Shown: piece by piece, positions 21,966 to 33,569 of the stretch
Layout: each line of letters opens with the position of its first letter
Numbering within the stretch: position 1 is the stretch's first letter
Assembly (NCBI GenBank): GCA_009103225.1
Contig: RHPI01002204.1
Span: forward strand, 310,001-374,000
Length of the DNA: 64,000 nucleotides
Source of the DNA: Chlorokybus atmophyticus
Taxonomy: Eukaryota; Streptophyta; Chlorokybophyceae; Chlorokybales; Chlorokybaceae
Reading direction: 5' to 3'
Position numbers and translations under genes: made by a program
The notes under the pieces: generated by a model
What the model was told of the DNA's origin: nothing
Database searches by the model: none
What the model saw: only the letters and a program-made list of their open reading frames with translations

Positions 21966-22240
21966 TGAATGGGGGCTTCTATCGGTCGAGGGGGGGCGCT
22001 ATCCGGCCGCAGTATGGTATCGACAGTAACATACGACGGCCACGGCATTGTGTCTTGGCCTCTTTTACAATGTCATGACCTGTTGTATAGTGTTTTGGCC
22101 GGTTATAGGGGCGTCGGTTGTAGGGGGCAAAAGGGGGGTTGTATACGAAAAGGGGGGCTGTGCATGTAAACATAGCCCCCCTCCCAAAAAACCGGGGGGG
22201 AACACTATTCGAGGGGGGGCTTCAAACCGGGTAAATACGG
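21827..22240. mobile_element. Small non-autonomous TIR element (MITE-like, 414 bp)
   Basis: Perfect 15-bp terminal inverted repeats CCGTATTTACCCGGT (21827-21841 and, inverted, 22226-22240), each flanked by TA (21825-21826; 22241-22242). The inner C-runs (AGCCCCCC) are also partly mirrored. A TA target duplication fits Tc1/mariner or PIF-like elements. No coding capacity. Confidence 0.75.
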
Positions 22241-22242
22241 TA

Positions 22243-24519
22243 TATCTACTTGTGAGGGAAGCATGTGTGACGCATATGGCAAGGTGCGTGGTTTACATGC
22301 CTCGAGCGCGTGCCCAACCCGCCGGAGGGCAGAATGGCACAAATGCTTACTGCTCTTATGACAGTGATATTTCTCATGCTGCATGTTAATTTAACTAACC
22401 TTTAACAATGTCATACATAAGCGTTATACGAATCGCGCGAAACCAGTGGGGACAATCGTGGAAACCGGGCACCAAAGTTGGTTTTTGCGGTTCCATGCCA
22501 GATGCGATCTTGGTTCGCGGGCTTCCACAGCCAACTATTGCCCCCCGGTGCGGACGACCGCACCATACATAGTTGTATAAAGTTTTTTGCGGTAGTAGCA
22601 TTGCTGATGCATGGCCTTCAAGCATGTATGGTGTTGTTTAGTAATGCAATAATTAACATGTGCAGTACATAACATCTGCACACCTATTAGCTAATATTGA
22701 GACCTTGAATTTTATAACGAAGGTAGTACATAACGGAGTCCCTAGAATTGCGTATTAATTATAAACTCGGGTTACATTCAACAAGTTGACATGCGAACTG
22801 GTGTGCACACGTATCTTTTACATTGTTGACACGTACATACAATGTAATGTACTACATTATCGTACATTGTAATGCAGCTAGCCTTGCAATTGACCTCATA
22901 CCACAACAAAACACTTAACTCATTCAAGTGGTGCAAGATCATAGCAACACCACCGCAATGCGCTATAATGCCTTGCATATTGCTTAGCGCGCTCGTTTGC
23001 AGGTCAACAATCACATAGCATGCTGGCATGAGTTATGCGGCACACCTGAACTGAGCATTTGCACTTTGCTTGCATTGACATTAATTGTTTTCCTCAATTA
23101 TGAGATGTACCAAGATTCAAGTTGCCATAGTTAACACGCGTGTTGCGACTTGTGTCCAGCCATGCGTCCAGCCAGAGTGTGCAGGTGAGACTGCACCTGA
23201 AGGTATTGGGTTGATGAAATCCGCTTTATTATCCGCACCCCTTGGTTACAATTGACAATTGAGCCAAGTTTATAGACCCCACATTTCTTAAGGTTGTCTG
23301 GCTCCATCTTTTTTCTGAAATGTTTCATGGCGATGGTTTACAAATGAGTCAATAATCCTGAACACAGTGTACGCACCGAGTGTTTATTTTGGGCATAGCA
23401 GCACCACACAGTTAGCCTGCAATTAACAGATGCAATGAGCACACGTGCTATGGATAGCAGCATGCAATACGCACCTCCAACAATAGCGCAAATATTTATA
23501 GAAAAGTGCAAAAATGAGATGCGGTGCTCTGTGCATATGACTTGCGCGTAGCAAGTGGTGAGCTACACTGCAAAGAACAAAAGGCAAGGATCACACAGCT
23601 CATGAGATAAAGGCACGAACTTGGTGCCTTAATGGCGAAAGGTCATATATAGAAAGCACACTTTCGGCAACTTCTTTCCCCAGCCTTGATTGGGCGGAAG
23701 TGGTCAATAAAGGAAAACAGCAACATGAAAAGTCATACTTCTGGTGTATACTGTTTGCTGGCGCTGCAACAGATGGTCGCTCACCTTTTTGTATTAAAGA
23801 GTACCTTAATTGTGTTAATTACACTGTTGTGGATCCCGGCGGAAAGCAATTCGGAATCGGGGTTCCACAAAACCGAACCGGGCCTGGTACGATCGGTCGC
23901 GCCAAGGATGCCGCCCTGAGACCCTTGTCGGATGGAGTCCGTGCCATGCTTAGCGTGGATATATGGTGCGAGCGTCTGCACTAGGGTACAAATTTGGCGC
24001 AATCGGGTGCCAGGGCTGCGAGGCGGCGTACAAAGCCGCGTATCTATGGCGCGCAACTGAACTTAGAAGCACGCGTGTACTCACATGAAAGATTCAGCGT
24101 AGACCATACTTCCGTAAACAGCATGCATAGTTCGCCTGCAGTTGCCATACAAAGTTCTGATACAGGCCATGCATGCACCATATGTGGTGGCATGGGTAGT
24201 GTCAGCCATATTCCCCACCTGTTACACCATACAAGCTGCATAATCATGCCATATCAAGGCCGGTGCAAATAGTGAACCATGCAAGGTTCGCACTCAATCC
24301 ACCGCCACACATGGCGTATACATCTTTATGACCATGCATGGCGTCACATGTTAATCACCATATGTAGTGTATGAGGCACGGCCATGTATGGCGCGCGTGT
24401 TAACCATACCTCTAGTGCATTGCTGCCAGGCATGGTCTAAATATCTGACCAAGTGTGGCCACAGTTATGTACGGCCATGGCCGGTGTACACATGCGTGTA
24501 TATGGTGTTACAGCTTGCC
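22243..24519. other. Intergenic, repeat-derived, no gene seen
   Basis: No supportable gene. From about 24150 the sequence contains many short palindromes of the CCATGCATGG type (for example GGCCATGCATGCACC, GACCATGCATGGCG, GGCCATGTATGGCG), related to the arrays at 42.2-42.5, 48.5-48.7, 57.8-58.6 and 63.8-64.0 kb. An open frame at 23700-23984 has no recognisable motif and no ATG-supported structure. Confidence 0.45.
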
Positions 24520-24790
24520 ATAAATGGCGAACGGCGTTACTTGCTAGCACCAAGTGTCACGGTGCTGATATACTTGCACAATGGCAATCAACGTCAGCCA
24601 TCAGTTGAAAGGAACCTCAAATGCGTTACTTGCCCAAAAAAAGTGGCAGGCCTGTTGCTGCATGCACAGAATGGCAGTAAACGTTAGCAATCAGTTAAAT
24701 GCAACCCAAATGGCGTTACGTGTGAAGAATAATGGCAGGTTTGTCGCTACATGCGCATAATGGCAGTTAACATCAATTTTGCAACAACTA
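24520..24790 (+). repeat. Diverged ~89-bp tandem repeat
   Basis: Blocks recur about every 89 bp: AATGGCAATCAACGTCAGCCATCAGTT..., AATGGCAGTAAACGTTAGCAATCAGTT..., AATGGCAGTTAACATCAA. Each is separated by a (G)GCGTTAC...GGCAGG segment. About three units, 70-80% similar by eye. Confidence 0.7.
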
Positions 24791-25249
24791 TAGCTACCGG
24801 CGTGTTTAAGCGCTATGCAATTGAGAGCTATTGATTGCCGTTCGTTTGATGCACGCTTGACGCGTTGCCTAAGCATGGTGGCAAATAGCGTGTGTGAGTG
24901 GTCATAAGCAATCACATGACACTGTAACACTGTGCGCATTGGGCAAGCTTGGAAAAAGCAAGCAATTGAAGGCATGGAGGATGTCTGGCAATCGCCGTGG
25001 CGCCACCGTGCCGCTACTTGTGTGGACAACGCGTGCGTAGTAGGACGCGAAGACAAACAATGGCACAAGAATTCTGACCATCTGAGCGTGGTTGCTGTTT
25101 GAGAAGTGCCGAACACGCGTGCCGACGCATATCTTGTTGTGCATGCTCCATTCCGAATGACCACATTGATTTACAACAATGCATTGCTATTTTCACATTT
25201 TCATCGCCACACATTAATATCATCAATGCACACAACCTTTACGCTTGTT

Positions 25250-25990
25250 GCATAAAGGTCTTGACACTCAAGCAATATCCCTACCCACAAGATAGCTACC
25301 TTCTTACAATACTTGACCCATCCATGTCAAGGAGACGCTCCGAGTTTCTCAAAATGTCAATATTTGTAGTAATGAATACTGGCAATAACAATGACGTAAT
25401 CTCCACCACCACAAAGTGGTTACATGCTTATTGTACTTAACCCAGTATTGTCAAGGAGATACTCTTGATTACTAGCAGTGGCAACATCAATAATGCTCGT
25501 GACACTCAAACAATCTCCCCACTCACAAGGTGGCTACATGCTTCTTGTTGACTCATCCTTGTGAAGAAGACATTCCAGATTACTTGTGTCATTATTGATG
25601 ATTTACTATGTCATTAACATTGAAGCAATCTCCGCCACAAAGCAATAACATGCTTACCCATCCTTGTCAAAGAGACTCGCTAAGTTACTCAAAGTGTTAA
25701 AATTGGTAACGAGTATTACTGTTCGTTATAAATATCGATTAATGGTGGTAACAATGTAACAATCTCCCCACTCAAAAGATGGCTACATGGCTACATGCTT
25801 ATTGTACTTACCGATCCTTCTTAAGGAAACACTCTAAATTGTTTGAAATGTTAAAATGGATTATTGATAATTCCATTAACTACAAGGTGGTTACATGCTC
25901 ATTATTTCTTAAAAGCCAATCAAGCATTTCCGACAAAGTTGATGAGTTCATATGGGTTAGAGTGACTTTTGCTAGTGCTACATGCGTAAC
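25250..25990 (+). repeat. Diverged tandem repeat, about five units of 130-160 bp
   Basis: Recurring order of blocks: GACACTCAAGCAATCTCC, CCCACTCACAAGGTGGCTACATGCTTATTGTACTTA, CCCATCCTTGTCAAGGAGACACTC, and an AT-rich tail with GTTAAAAT. On the minus strand the blocks read like GTGGGGAGATTGTT, a sequence resembling copia PPT-LTR junctions, so this may be an amplified LTR-edge fragment (inference). Confidence 0.7.
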
Positions 25991-26216
25991 TATTGTAAGA
26001 TAGCTCTTCAATTGTGCTTGTTGGTTTTTTATTAATGTTATGGTCATTGTTATTTAACACATTTCATTAACCTTTTTCATACTTTGCTACATCAAGTAAT
26101 GATGACGGCAGCAACCGGCGGCTCATCAGGTCATCATTTTATTTATCACGGTCCAAGCCTTTGACCCTTTAACTCAAAGGGTCCAAAGGACGCTTTATCA
26201 ACATTAATGGTGTTGT

Positions 26217-26238
26217 ACAGTCAGAAAGCCAGAGGCCT
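26217..26238 (+). repeat. Left 22-bp terminal inverted repeat
   Basis: Exact reverse complement of 37549-37570. Immediately outside, 26157-26190 holds an imperfect hairpin (CCTTTGACCCTTT / AAAGGGTCCAAAGG). Confidence 0.9.
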
Positions 26239-26634
26239 TCCCTATGGCAGATTGCAGGAAATGGTCGGTCGAGATGGATGCTCGCGTCGTATGTAGGCCA
26301 TGAGTAACGTGTGAGCATGGGTGAACTGGGGTGATCGACAGCCGTGGTCTCTGTAAGTTTATCGTTGATTGTCGGCGGTGTTGGTAAGGTGAACAGCGTA
26401 AGTTAACGACCGTTTATGAGCGATGTTGCATGAACGATCGACTGTGTGCGTTGTTGGTTGTCGTTTGCAGTTGTCGTTGCTCACGGCAAAGTATATCACT
26501 GTCGTCGATGCGGAGGCGCCGGTGTACCCTGATATCAGCTTATGCCAACGGTGGTAGTATTCGAATTTGCAAGTGCAGATGAGGCGGGGTGTTTGCAGTG
26601 TTGGCTGGGCTGTGTGTTGTGGGCGGCGGCGTCG

Positions 26635-29125
26635 ATGGCGGATGATGCTAGTCTAGCGTCGCTTTTGGAGGAGCAACGACAGAAGCTCGAGTTGATAGAG
26701 GCGGCGAGGAAGGGTCGCAATACAAGCCAGCGTGACTATGCCAGGCGTCGCCGTGAGGAAGATAAGAATTACATTCAGCAGCTGAAGGAAGAGTGTGGGC
26801 TGGTGAAATCTCGGATGAACGCAACTGGCGTGTTTTTGCATGCATTGACATGTGGGAAGACTTGGAGATGGCAAGGAGATAACCTTGTTTTGGTTCAGGT
26901 GCGTGTGGAGGGTGCTTCGTGTGTTCATGCGTGTGTATTGTGTGTATCGTGCATTGTCTCCACCTGTGACTGCGGTTTAATTTGGCAGCTGATATGGATG
27001 AGAAGTGTTTTGTGCTCGACATACTGACCCTGATGTATTGTTTGAGCAGGATACCTTGCCGACGCCTGGTGGCGCACCTCTTGGACTATGTGCGCAGGTG
27101 AGGTGCGGTTGCATGCTGCATGCTGCGTAGCACTGTAGTTGGCTGCAAAACCGTGCTCAATGGTGCATGTTGCAGGAGAATGATGGTGAATTGGCTCTGT
27201 CGTCGTCCGATGAGGAGGAAGATCAGGAGAATATCCATCAAGTACTTTCGCAGCGTAAGAAGCAGAAGCAGCATCATACGCCTCATCAGCAGCAAGTGCC
27301 ACCAGCCTCTGCACTGCACCAGACACCGCATGGCAATGTGCGCCATGATCAGAATGGCAACCGTGTCGTGTTGGGACCGGCCATGTCTCGGTTGAACACA
27401 GCGAGAGGCGTACCTAAAACGCCCAAGACACCACTTGGCACCTTGCCAGGTGGGCGCTTAGCTTAGCCTGATTTGCTTTGCTAGGCGGTACCCTGAGAGA
27501 CCATGAATTATGTGTAGTAGATGAGACGATGTTGTATACCTATTGCCTAAATGTGGATTTGAGAACTAGTTTCCACAGCTTGATGCATGTGTTGTGTGCA
27601 GACCAGGTTCGTCGTGCCAGCGTGCATGCGGATGATGCGTACAGACAGACCCGTGTGTTCAGCCAGCTGGAGGTATAGTGGGAGTGGGGGGCACGCAAAC
27701 AAGTAAACATGCTGTGTAGTTGATCCTTCAATGCACAGTCATCTTGTCAGCAGCTTGTGTTAGGTTCAATGTATTGGCGTTCGATGTAGAAAATGGGGAT
27801 GTGGTCTGTAAATTTGCCTGGCATCCATACTCAAGTCACCATGTGGAATGGCAGAGTGGTATGAACAGGTGTCATTATAGTCTACATCACTATGTATGTA
27901 AGCACTTTTTCAACAGTAGTCGGCAGATTGCGAAATAGGGGACTACATCCATATGATAATATATGCTCTGGGCGCCCAACCACTGTGTCTATGCAGTCAG
28001 CGACTTTACAAGTTCAGAGCTTGAGGGCGGAGATGGCTTCAGACAAGCAGGGGAGAGATCGTGCGCAACGCGACTTGGATGCGGCGCTGGTGAGGCTGCG
28101 TGTCATGGAATCAAGCGGCAGCTCCAACACCAACACTGCCTTGCAGAATGCCTTGCAGGAGGTGCTGCAGTTGCGCACACAATGCGAGGTTGGTGTTGCC
28201 TAATCCTTGTATGATGTATGTGGTGTATATTTGGGTTTGACTTACCTCTGGCTTGCATGGTGTAGGACTTGCGAGATCAGCTCACACAGAATGTATGTCA
28301 AGATGACCAACGCCGCGCAGAGTCTGCACGGCCTGTTGGGGAACTGGAAGAGGAGTTGGATGCAATGACCCTGCATGCTGAGGTGAGTGGGTGCACAACC
28401 TTGCATGCAATATTATAATGACTATCAGAGGCCTCCATGTCCTGAAGTCGAACATATCACCAGGTGTTGGAGACCAGGGTGGGCGAGGAAGCGGACGCTT
28501 ATAACGCTGAGAGGAGACACTGGCTGCAGGTGGAGTGCAATCTGTCAGGATATCGTGGCAAGTTAGTGGAGCTGGAGGACGTGATCGCTGGTCTACGTGA
28601 GACTGTGCGCACAAACAGGGCGTGCCATCCATCGCAGCACGATGCACGTGTGGCGGACGAGGTGCGCCAGCTCTATGAGGACGATGTGCAGCGAGCAGCC
28701 AATGAGGACTGTCACGAACCTTTGGCATGTGCGGTGAGAGATATTGCTTCCCAATTGCTGCAGAGGGATGCCGTTGTATTCCTGACTGCAGTAGCAGTCA
28801 AGTACAATATTACACCTGCGCGTGTACTGCTGCGTGCTGTGAACCAGCGCTTACCGGGAGCGGGTGTGGTAGTGACCGGCGCCAGGCAACAGGCGCCGGT
28901 CCTTTGGTATGCCTGTTGCGCCATGGGATGAGGGTTATTGAGGTGCCGGCCAGCACACAGCCAACTCGTACGGGTACCAGCGCGGTTGATGGCGACCAAC
29001 TGCCTGCTGCTGTACTTCGTCACCTGAACAGGGTTATGGAGGCGGAGAGGCAACGGCATGTCGAGCGCAACAGACAGGACCCTGATCTGCGCTGCGTGAA
29101 TTGGCAAGAGGAGTGGGAGAAATAA
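26635..29125 (+). CDS. Coiled-coil protein of the TIR element
   Basis: Not a recognised family. Exons with GT-AG edges and closing phases: 26635-26898, 27050-27097, 27176-about 27430, 27607-27672, 27997-28188, 28266-28382, 28464-28906, 28954-29125 (TAA); the end of exon 3 is uncertain. The product (about 520 residues) begins MADDASLASLLEEQRQKLEL, with long charged helices (YARRRREEDKNYIQQLKEE). An acidic run SSSDEEEDQEN is followed by a Gln/His/Pro basic region. Two further coiled-coil blocks follow (LRAEMASDKQGRDRAQRDL; LVELEDVIAGLRETV) and a folded C-terminal part ending NWQEEWEK. An oligomerising, nucleic-acid-binding accessory role is a guess. It ends at TAATGA, overlapping a pentanucleotide repeat before the next gene. 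Confidence 0.65.
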
Positions 29126-29146
29126 TGAAATGAAATGAAATGAAAT
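29126..29146 (+). repeat. Pentanucleotide repeat (ATGAA)n at a gene-gene junction
   Basis: Four tandem ATGAA units lie between the stop of the coiled-coil gene and the first Met of the next frame. Unit-number changes would shift frame, so the two reading frames may originally have been one protein (inference). Confidence 0.75.
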
Positions 29147-32100
29147 GCGGACCTGTAGTGCGACAGTTGTTTGGCACACTGACTGGCTACAGTCAGATGG
29201 AGCGATTGCCATCTTCTGGTCCTAAACGGGCTCGTGCTTTAACAATCCTGCGCAATAAGACTGTGTTCCTGATGCACTGTGCATTGTATGCAAGGAGCAA
29301 GTTTGCATACTCTCCATTGCATCTGGCGGTCACGGACGAGGTGGACACACATTCTGAAGGGAACAAGTTAATCAGGACCCTCAACCGCCTGGGTGTGACA
29401 GTAAGCCGAAGCCACATCGATCGACACATACACACCAGGGCGCTTCACAATCTGAACAGCATCGCTCGATTGCAGCCCCGACCTGGTATACACATGCTGG
29501 CATCGATTGATAATCTAGACGTAAAGGCAGGCCACCAGGCACGCTACAAAGGCAGGAAAGCAGGAGACATCCATGCCACTTCAACTCAGCTTACCTCGAC
29601 AGCCGCTCGGATGCCTCCAGAACAACTGACTCTGCAGGTGAGTTGTCAGCCCATGGTGATCAGGGAGACCAATTACTGCGAGTACAGGTCAGTCAGACCC
29701 GCATCTTGTGGGCAATGCATGTACTCATTGTTGGTGTTGTTACAGCCATTGAGGAATCGCACGCTGGCAGAGTCACTGGTGGCTGAGCCGTGCGTCGACA
29801 ATATGCCTCCTCCTGCGCCCATGCAAAGAGCACCAGTTGTTGTGCGGAGCGTTCCAATCTTGAACTTAATGCCTGAGGAGGTTGCGGCACTGGAGAGTTT
29901 CCAAAAAACGTTACATAATGCCGTGTTGATGCGCATGCAAGAGCCGGACCAAACAAGTCTGCCAACACTCAAGGAGGATTGGGCACGGTGGCTGCAGCTG
30001 GCCACAGGCAGAAGCACTGAAGTTGCCAACGACATTGAATACCTGCCTGTGTTGCCTTTCTGCCCTGACAATATAGAGAACCTCAAGTTTGCGCTCTTGC
30101 AACTGCGCGCCAAGGTTGGCATCACGGATTTAACAAGCAAGATCTGTGTTACTGGGGACCAGAAGACGTTTGCCCTGATGCAAGCACTAAAAAAGGCAGA
30201 GCCGGGCTACTTAGACTGGGTGGTGCCTTTCCCTGGAGATTTCCATGTCAAGATGAACATGCAGCCCGTCATTATGAAGATGGCCTGGGACGCTGGTCTC
30301 GATGCTATGTCCTTGGAAGCCAGTTTTTCTGCAGCCACGGCACGCAATTATTTAGCAGACGGCTCTCATTGGAAGAAGATACACAATTTTCTGTGTAAAG
30401 TCTTGGAGGCACTGTACAGACATATGTTCAAGTTGTGGCAGCAAGCAGAAACCGCAGAAATCAAGAACTTGTGCAGAGCTGACCTGGAGGAGAACGGAAT
30501 CAATGCCTTAAAGTCTGCTTCCTTCTTTCGCGAATGGTGCGAGGGTCAGTGCAAGACCGATCATACCTAGCAGTTCTGGTGGAACTTTGTGAGCCGTGAT
30601 ATGCTGCATTACTTTGGGCTATTTTGTGGTGTTCGCCAGAAGATCTGGCATCTCCGACTGGCCAGCTGGAAGGGTCTGAGCCCGCTTCCATTCGCCTGGG
30701 ATCGCTACCATTATCAGAAAGTCATGACGCTGCATCTTGCAGACCTGCAGAGCATGCCGCGCTCTTTGCTGGATATGCTAGCCGAAGGTGGCTTTGCAGT
30801 CAGTCTAACAGGATCGGCTGGCAGACTGGTTGCTCTCGATGAAGCCCATGAGTGCCAGGTCAACAGAGATATGAAGATGTCACTGCGCAGGCCCACCACC
30901 GAGCAGCTCCGTCAGAAGTCATTGTACTCCGGGGAGCGCAGTCAAGCACACAAGCAACTAGAGCGTCAGCTACTGCTTGACACCAACCTGGTCAACAACG
31001 AGCTGGATGATGACGCCGACGACGACCACGAGAGGGTAATGCGGACACTGGCTACCGATGCCGCCAGGTGTGGCAGCGATCTAATGCATCTTGCTGAGCT
31101 GCTGGAGAATACACAAGCCTTGACAAGGCCACACGCGCTGCACTTGACGCATCTTACCACCGGGGTACCAGCGGCGGCTGCTGCTTCAGCAGATCTTGCG
31201 CGACACTACCAGGTTGGTGTTGAGGCCATGAAGTCCTTTGTGGAGGTTGACGTCTGCCGCGAGGCACCTGCGTGCAAAGTCAGTCGCAGATTCAACTTGA
31301 AAACAATGGCACCTGCTAAGAAGCGCATGAGCAAACAGGCCACCGTGATCAAGCAGTACCGTCAAGAGATGTTGGTGGCCAAGCGCCTGGCTGCCAATGG
31401 TGCTAGTCAGGAGACCGTCACAGCAAGATACTGCGAGCATCCATGGGCGCTGTTTGAGGAGCTCCAGGCAAGATGCGGTCTGGCGACAAGGCCAAGTTTA
31501 TGGCGGAGGTAGCTCCTCTCGACAACACATGCTGGAGCCGCATGTCCCCGCAGGGCGTGGAGTGCATCATCCTGGAAGGCATGTTCCTGATTAATCAAGA
31601 ATGCCACATGCTGCAAGGCACCATCAAAAACTATATCCAATGCTTGATGCGCACCTGCGTGCTCAGCCGGCTCGCTAATTAGACCGTGCGCAGCGTGCAA
31701 GTTGTGTTTGACACTCCACGACTTTAAACGGGGGTCAAGTCTTCACTGCAACGCGCACGTGACGGTGCGGCGCAATCCTCTGGTGGTCGTCTAACTCTGG
31801 ACACTGAGCTGCCGAGATTGTGGCGGGATGTGCTAAGAGATCGTAGCTTGAAGCGATCTCTGTGTGAACTGATAACAGAGGACATGCCCAACATGATTGC
31901 GGAGTACCTGCACCCCGACCAAGAGGTTGTATTCGCTGGCGGGTCCGATATAGACGAAGTTGGAGACCTTGCGCGTGTCGTGGCACGCGCTTCGGACAGC
32001 CCTGCACGCGTATATTTTGTGAACGACTATGTTTGTAACCATGGAGAAGCTGACTCTCGCGTCTGGGTGCATGCGCACAAATGCCCCTACAACAACATCC

Positions 32101-33137
32101 TCGTATACTCACCGGATACCGATGTGACCATGATTGGCCTGGCGATCACCGACGGGTGGGATGCAGTGTTGAAGGACGTCACAGTACAAGTGGCACAGCA
32201 CTCCAGTGGCTCCACTCGACCACCCTTCCTGCACTTGTCTACACTGCAATAACAAGTCAACAGCATGCACCAGGTGCAGAGCATCGCCACCGGGTTGCGT
32301 GGCTGGTGGCTTCTTCTGGTGTATGCAGCAACTGGTTGCGACTACACCTCATTTATTGGCGGCATCTCGAAACAGTTCATCTGGCGCACGGTCCTGGCAC
32401 AGCATGCAACATTCATCACCGGCAATGTTAGTGAAGTGGAACATGAGATGTGTTTCGCTATACTGCGCCTCATTGGGTGCTCTTACTTCGAGAAGTACAG
32501 GTCCAGCTTCGACAGCGGCACTCCTGCATCTCTGTACTTCGAGTTGCACGGGCCTGAATCAACCACCAGCGATAAGGGATGATTGGCAGACTGGTTAGAG
32601 GCAATCCACAAAACAGTGTGGAAGAAGATTGCCACGCCACGAGATACCATGCCCACAGTCGATGCACTATGGCTGCATGCACTTCGCTCGGTGTATGCAG
32701 TGCAGATGTGGATGCAGAGCTGCAATGGTGACATGCACATGCCTGACTTGTCTGATTATGGTTTCACTGAGGTCAATGGGTTATGGACTGCTGTCCAAGA
32801 TCTGCCAGAACACATGGTGGAGGCGAAAGCTAGGAGGCAATTGCTGATGAAGGGTTGTGGATGCAAGACTGGACGATGTATCAGCAAGAGATGCAAGTGT
32901 CGCAAGGCAGGACAAGCATGCACCGACAGCTGTTCGTGTTTGGGATGTGACAACCACGGTAATCACGTGGACGAGGGCGCTAGTGCAGCTCCTAGTTGCC
33001 ACACAACAACCCCCCCGCCCGTGGTCAACCCAACAGCCGAACCGTCAACACAGGCAATGGACAACGATTATCCAGATTCTGTCAACTTAGACAGTGATGA
33101 GGAAGACCTCACCATGATGGATATGGACGACGTCTAG
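29140..33137 (+). pseudogene. Large DUF6589-like / PIN-like nuclease / CXC-domain protein, putative transposase
   Basis: Domains in order: helical N-part (LIRTLNRLGVTVSRSHIDRH); SIDNLDVKAGHQARY; intron 29638-29741; catalytic-looking block ICVTGDQKTFAL...VPFPGDFHVKMNMQPVI (about 30145-30270); QFWWNFVSRDMLHYFGL; GGFAVSLTGSAGRLVALDEAHE. After a frameshift near 31475 come HGEADSRVWVHAHKC...ILVYSPDTDVTMIGLAI (PIN/XPG-like acidic residues, 32040-32145), YAATGCDYTSFIGGIS, and a CXC cluster KGCGCKTGRCISKRCKC...CTDSCSCLGC (32850-32950), then an acidic tail. The order matches, from memory, multicopy uncharacterised proteins of invertebrate genomes. Interruptions: TAG 30568, frameshift about 31475, TAG 31678, TAA 31723, TAA 32250, TGA 32580. 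GDQ/GDFH acidic residues could be a DDE-type site (inference). Confidence 0.75.
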
Positions 33138-33569
33138 GGCGGCCTGCTACTCTCGCAGAAGGCGCCGCGAGCAGTAAGTTCTACCATAGCCACGCCCCAC
33201 TGCACCTCACCCAACCCGCTCAACCTCAGGCAACCCAATCTACTGCACCTGTCAACGCCGCCGCCACCGGCAGCATCCTCATCCGCAACCTCCTCCGCAA
33301 CCGCCGCCGCCTCCGCCGGGTGCCCAAACCGCAGACACACAACCACATCAACAGAAGGTGCCGGCACCGCCGCCGCCACCGGCAGCTTGCTCCCCCGCCT
33401 CTGCCTACACCGCCGCCCCCGCCAGCCTCGAGCAGAGATCTGTGCTGGCTGGTATGTAGCAAGCGCATGTTTTTAGGGTTTGCAACGCGTGTTTTTAGGG
33501 TAGTGCAGCTCAGCAACATGTGTGTTGCATTGCAAGGCGGCGGAGTTGGCGGAATGCAGTGGCACCAAC
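33138..33569 (+). other. Pro/Ala/Ser-coding low-complexity spacer between the CXC gene and the methyltransferase gene
   Basis: GC-rich, CCG/GCC-repetitive. In the frame of the CXC protein the only stops across this spacer are TAGs (33135, 33468 and 33498 region), so the CXC frame runs in phase into the zinc-finger exon of the methyltransferase gene. A splice donor (AGTAAGT, 33174-33180) could join them. Under the standard code I treat them as two genes. Confidence 0.5.

Noticed and set aside
23700..23984. 94-codon ORF as a gene
   Set aside because: Starts with GTG, has no recognisable motif or intron context, and lies in repeat-rich non-coding DNA.
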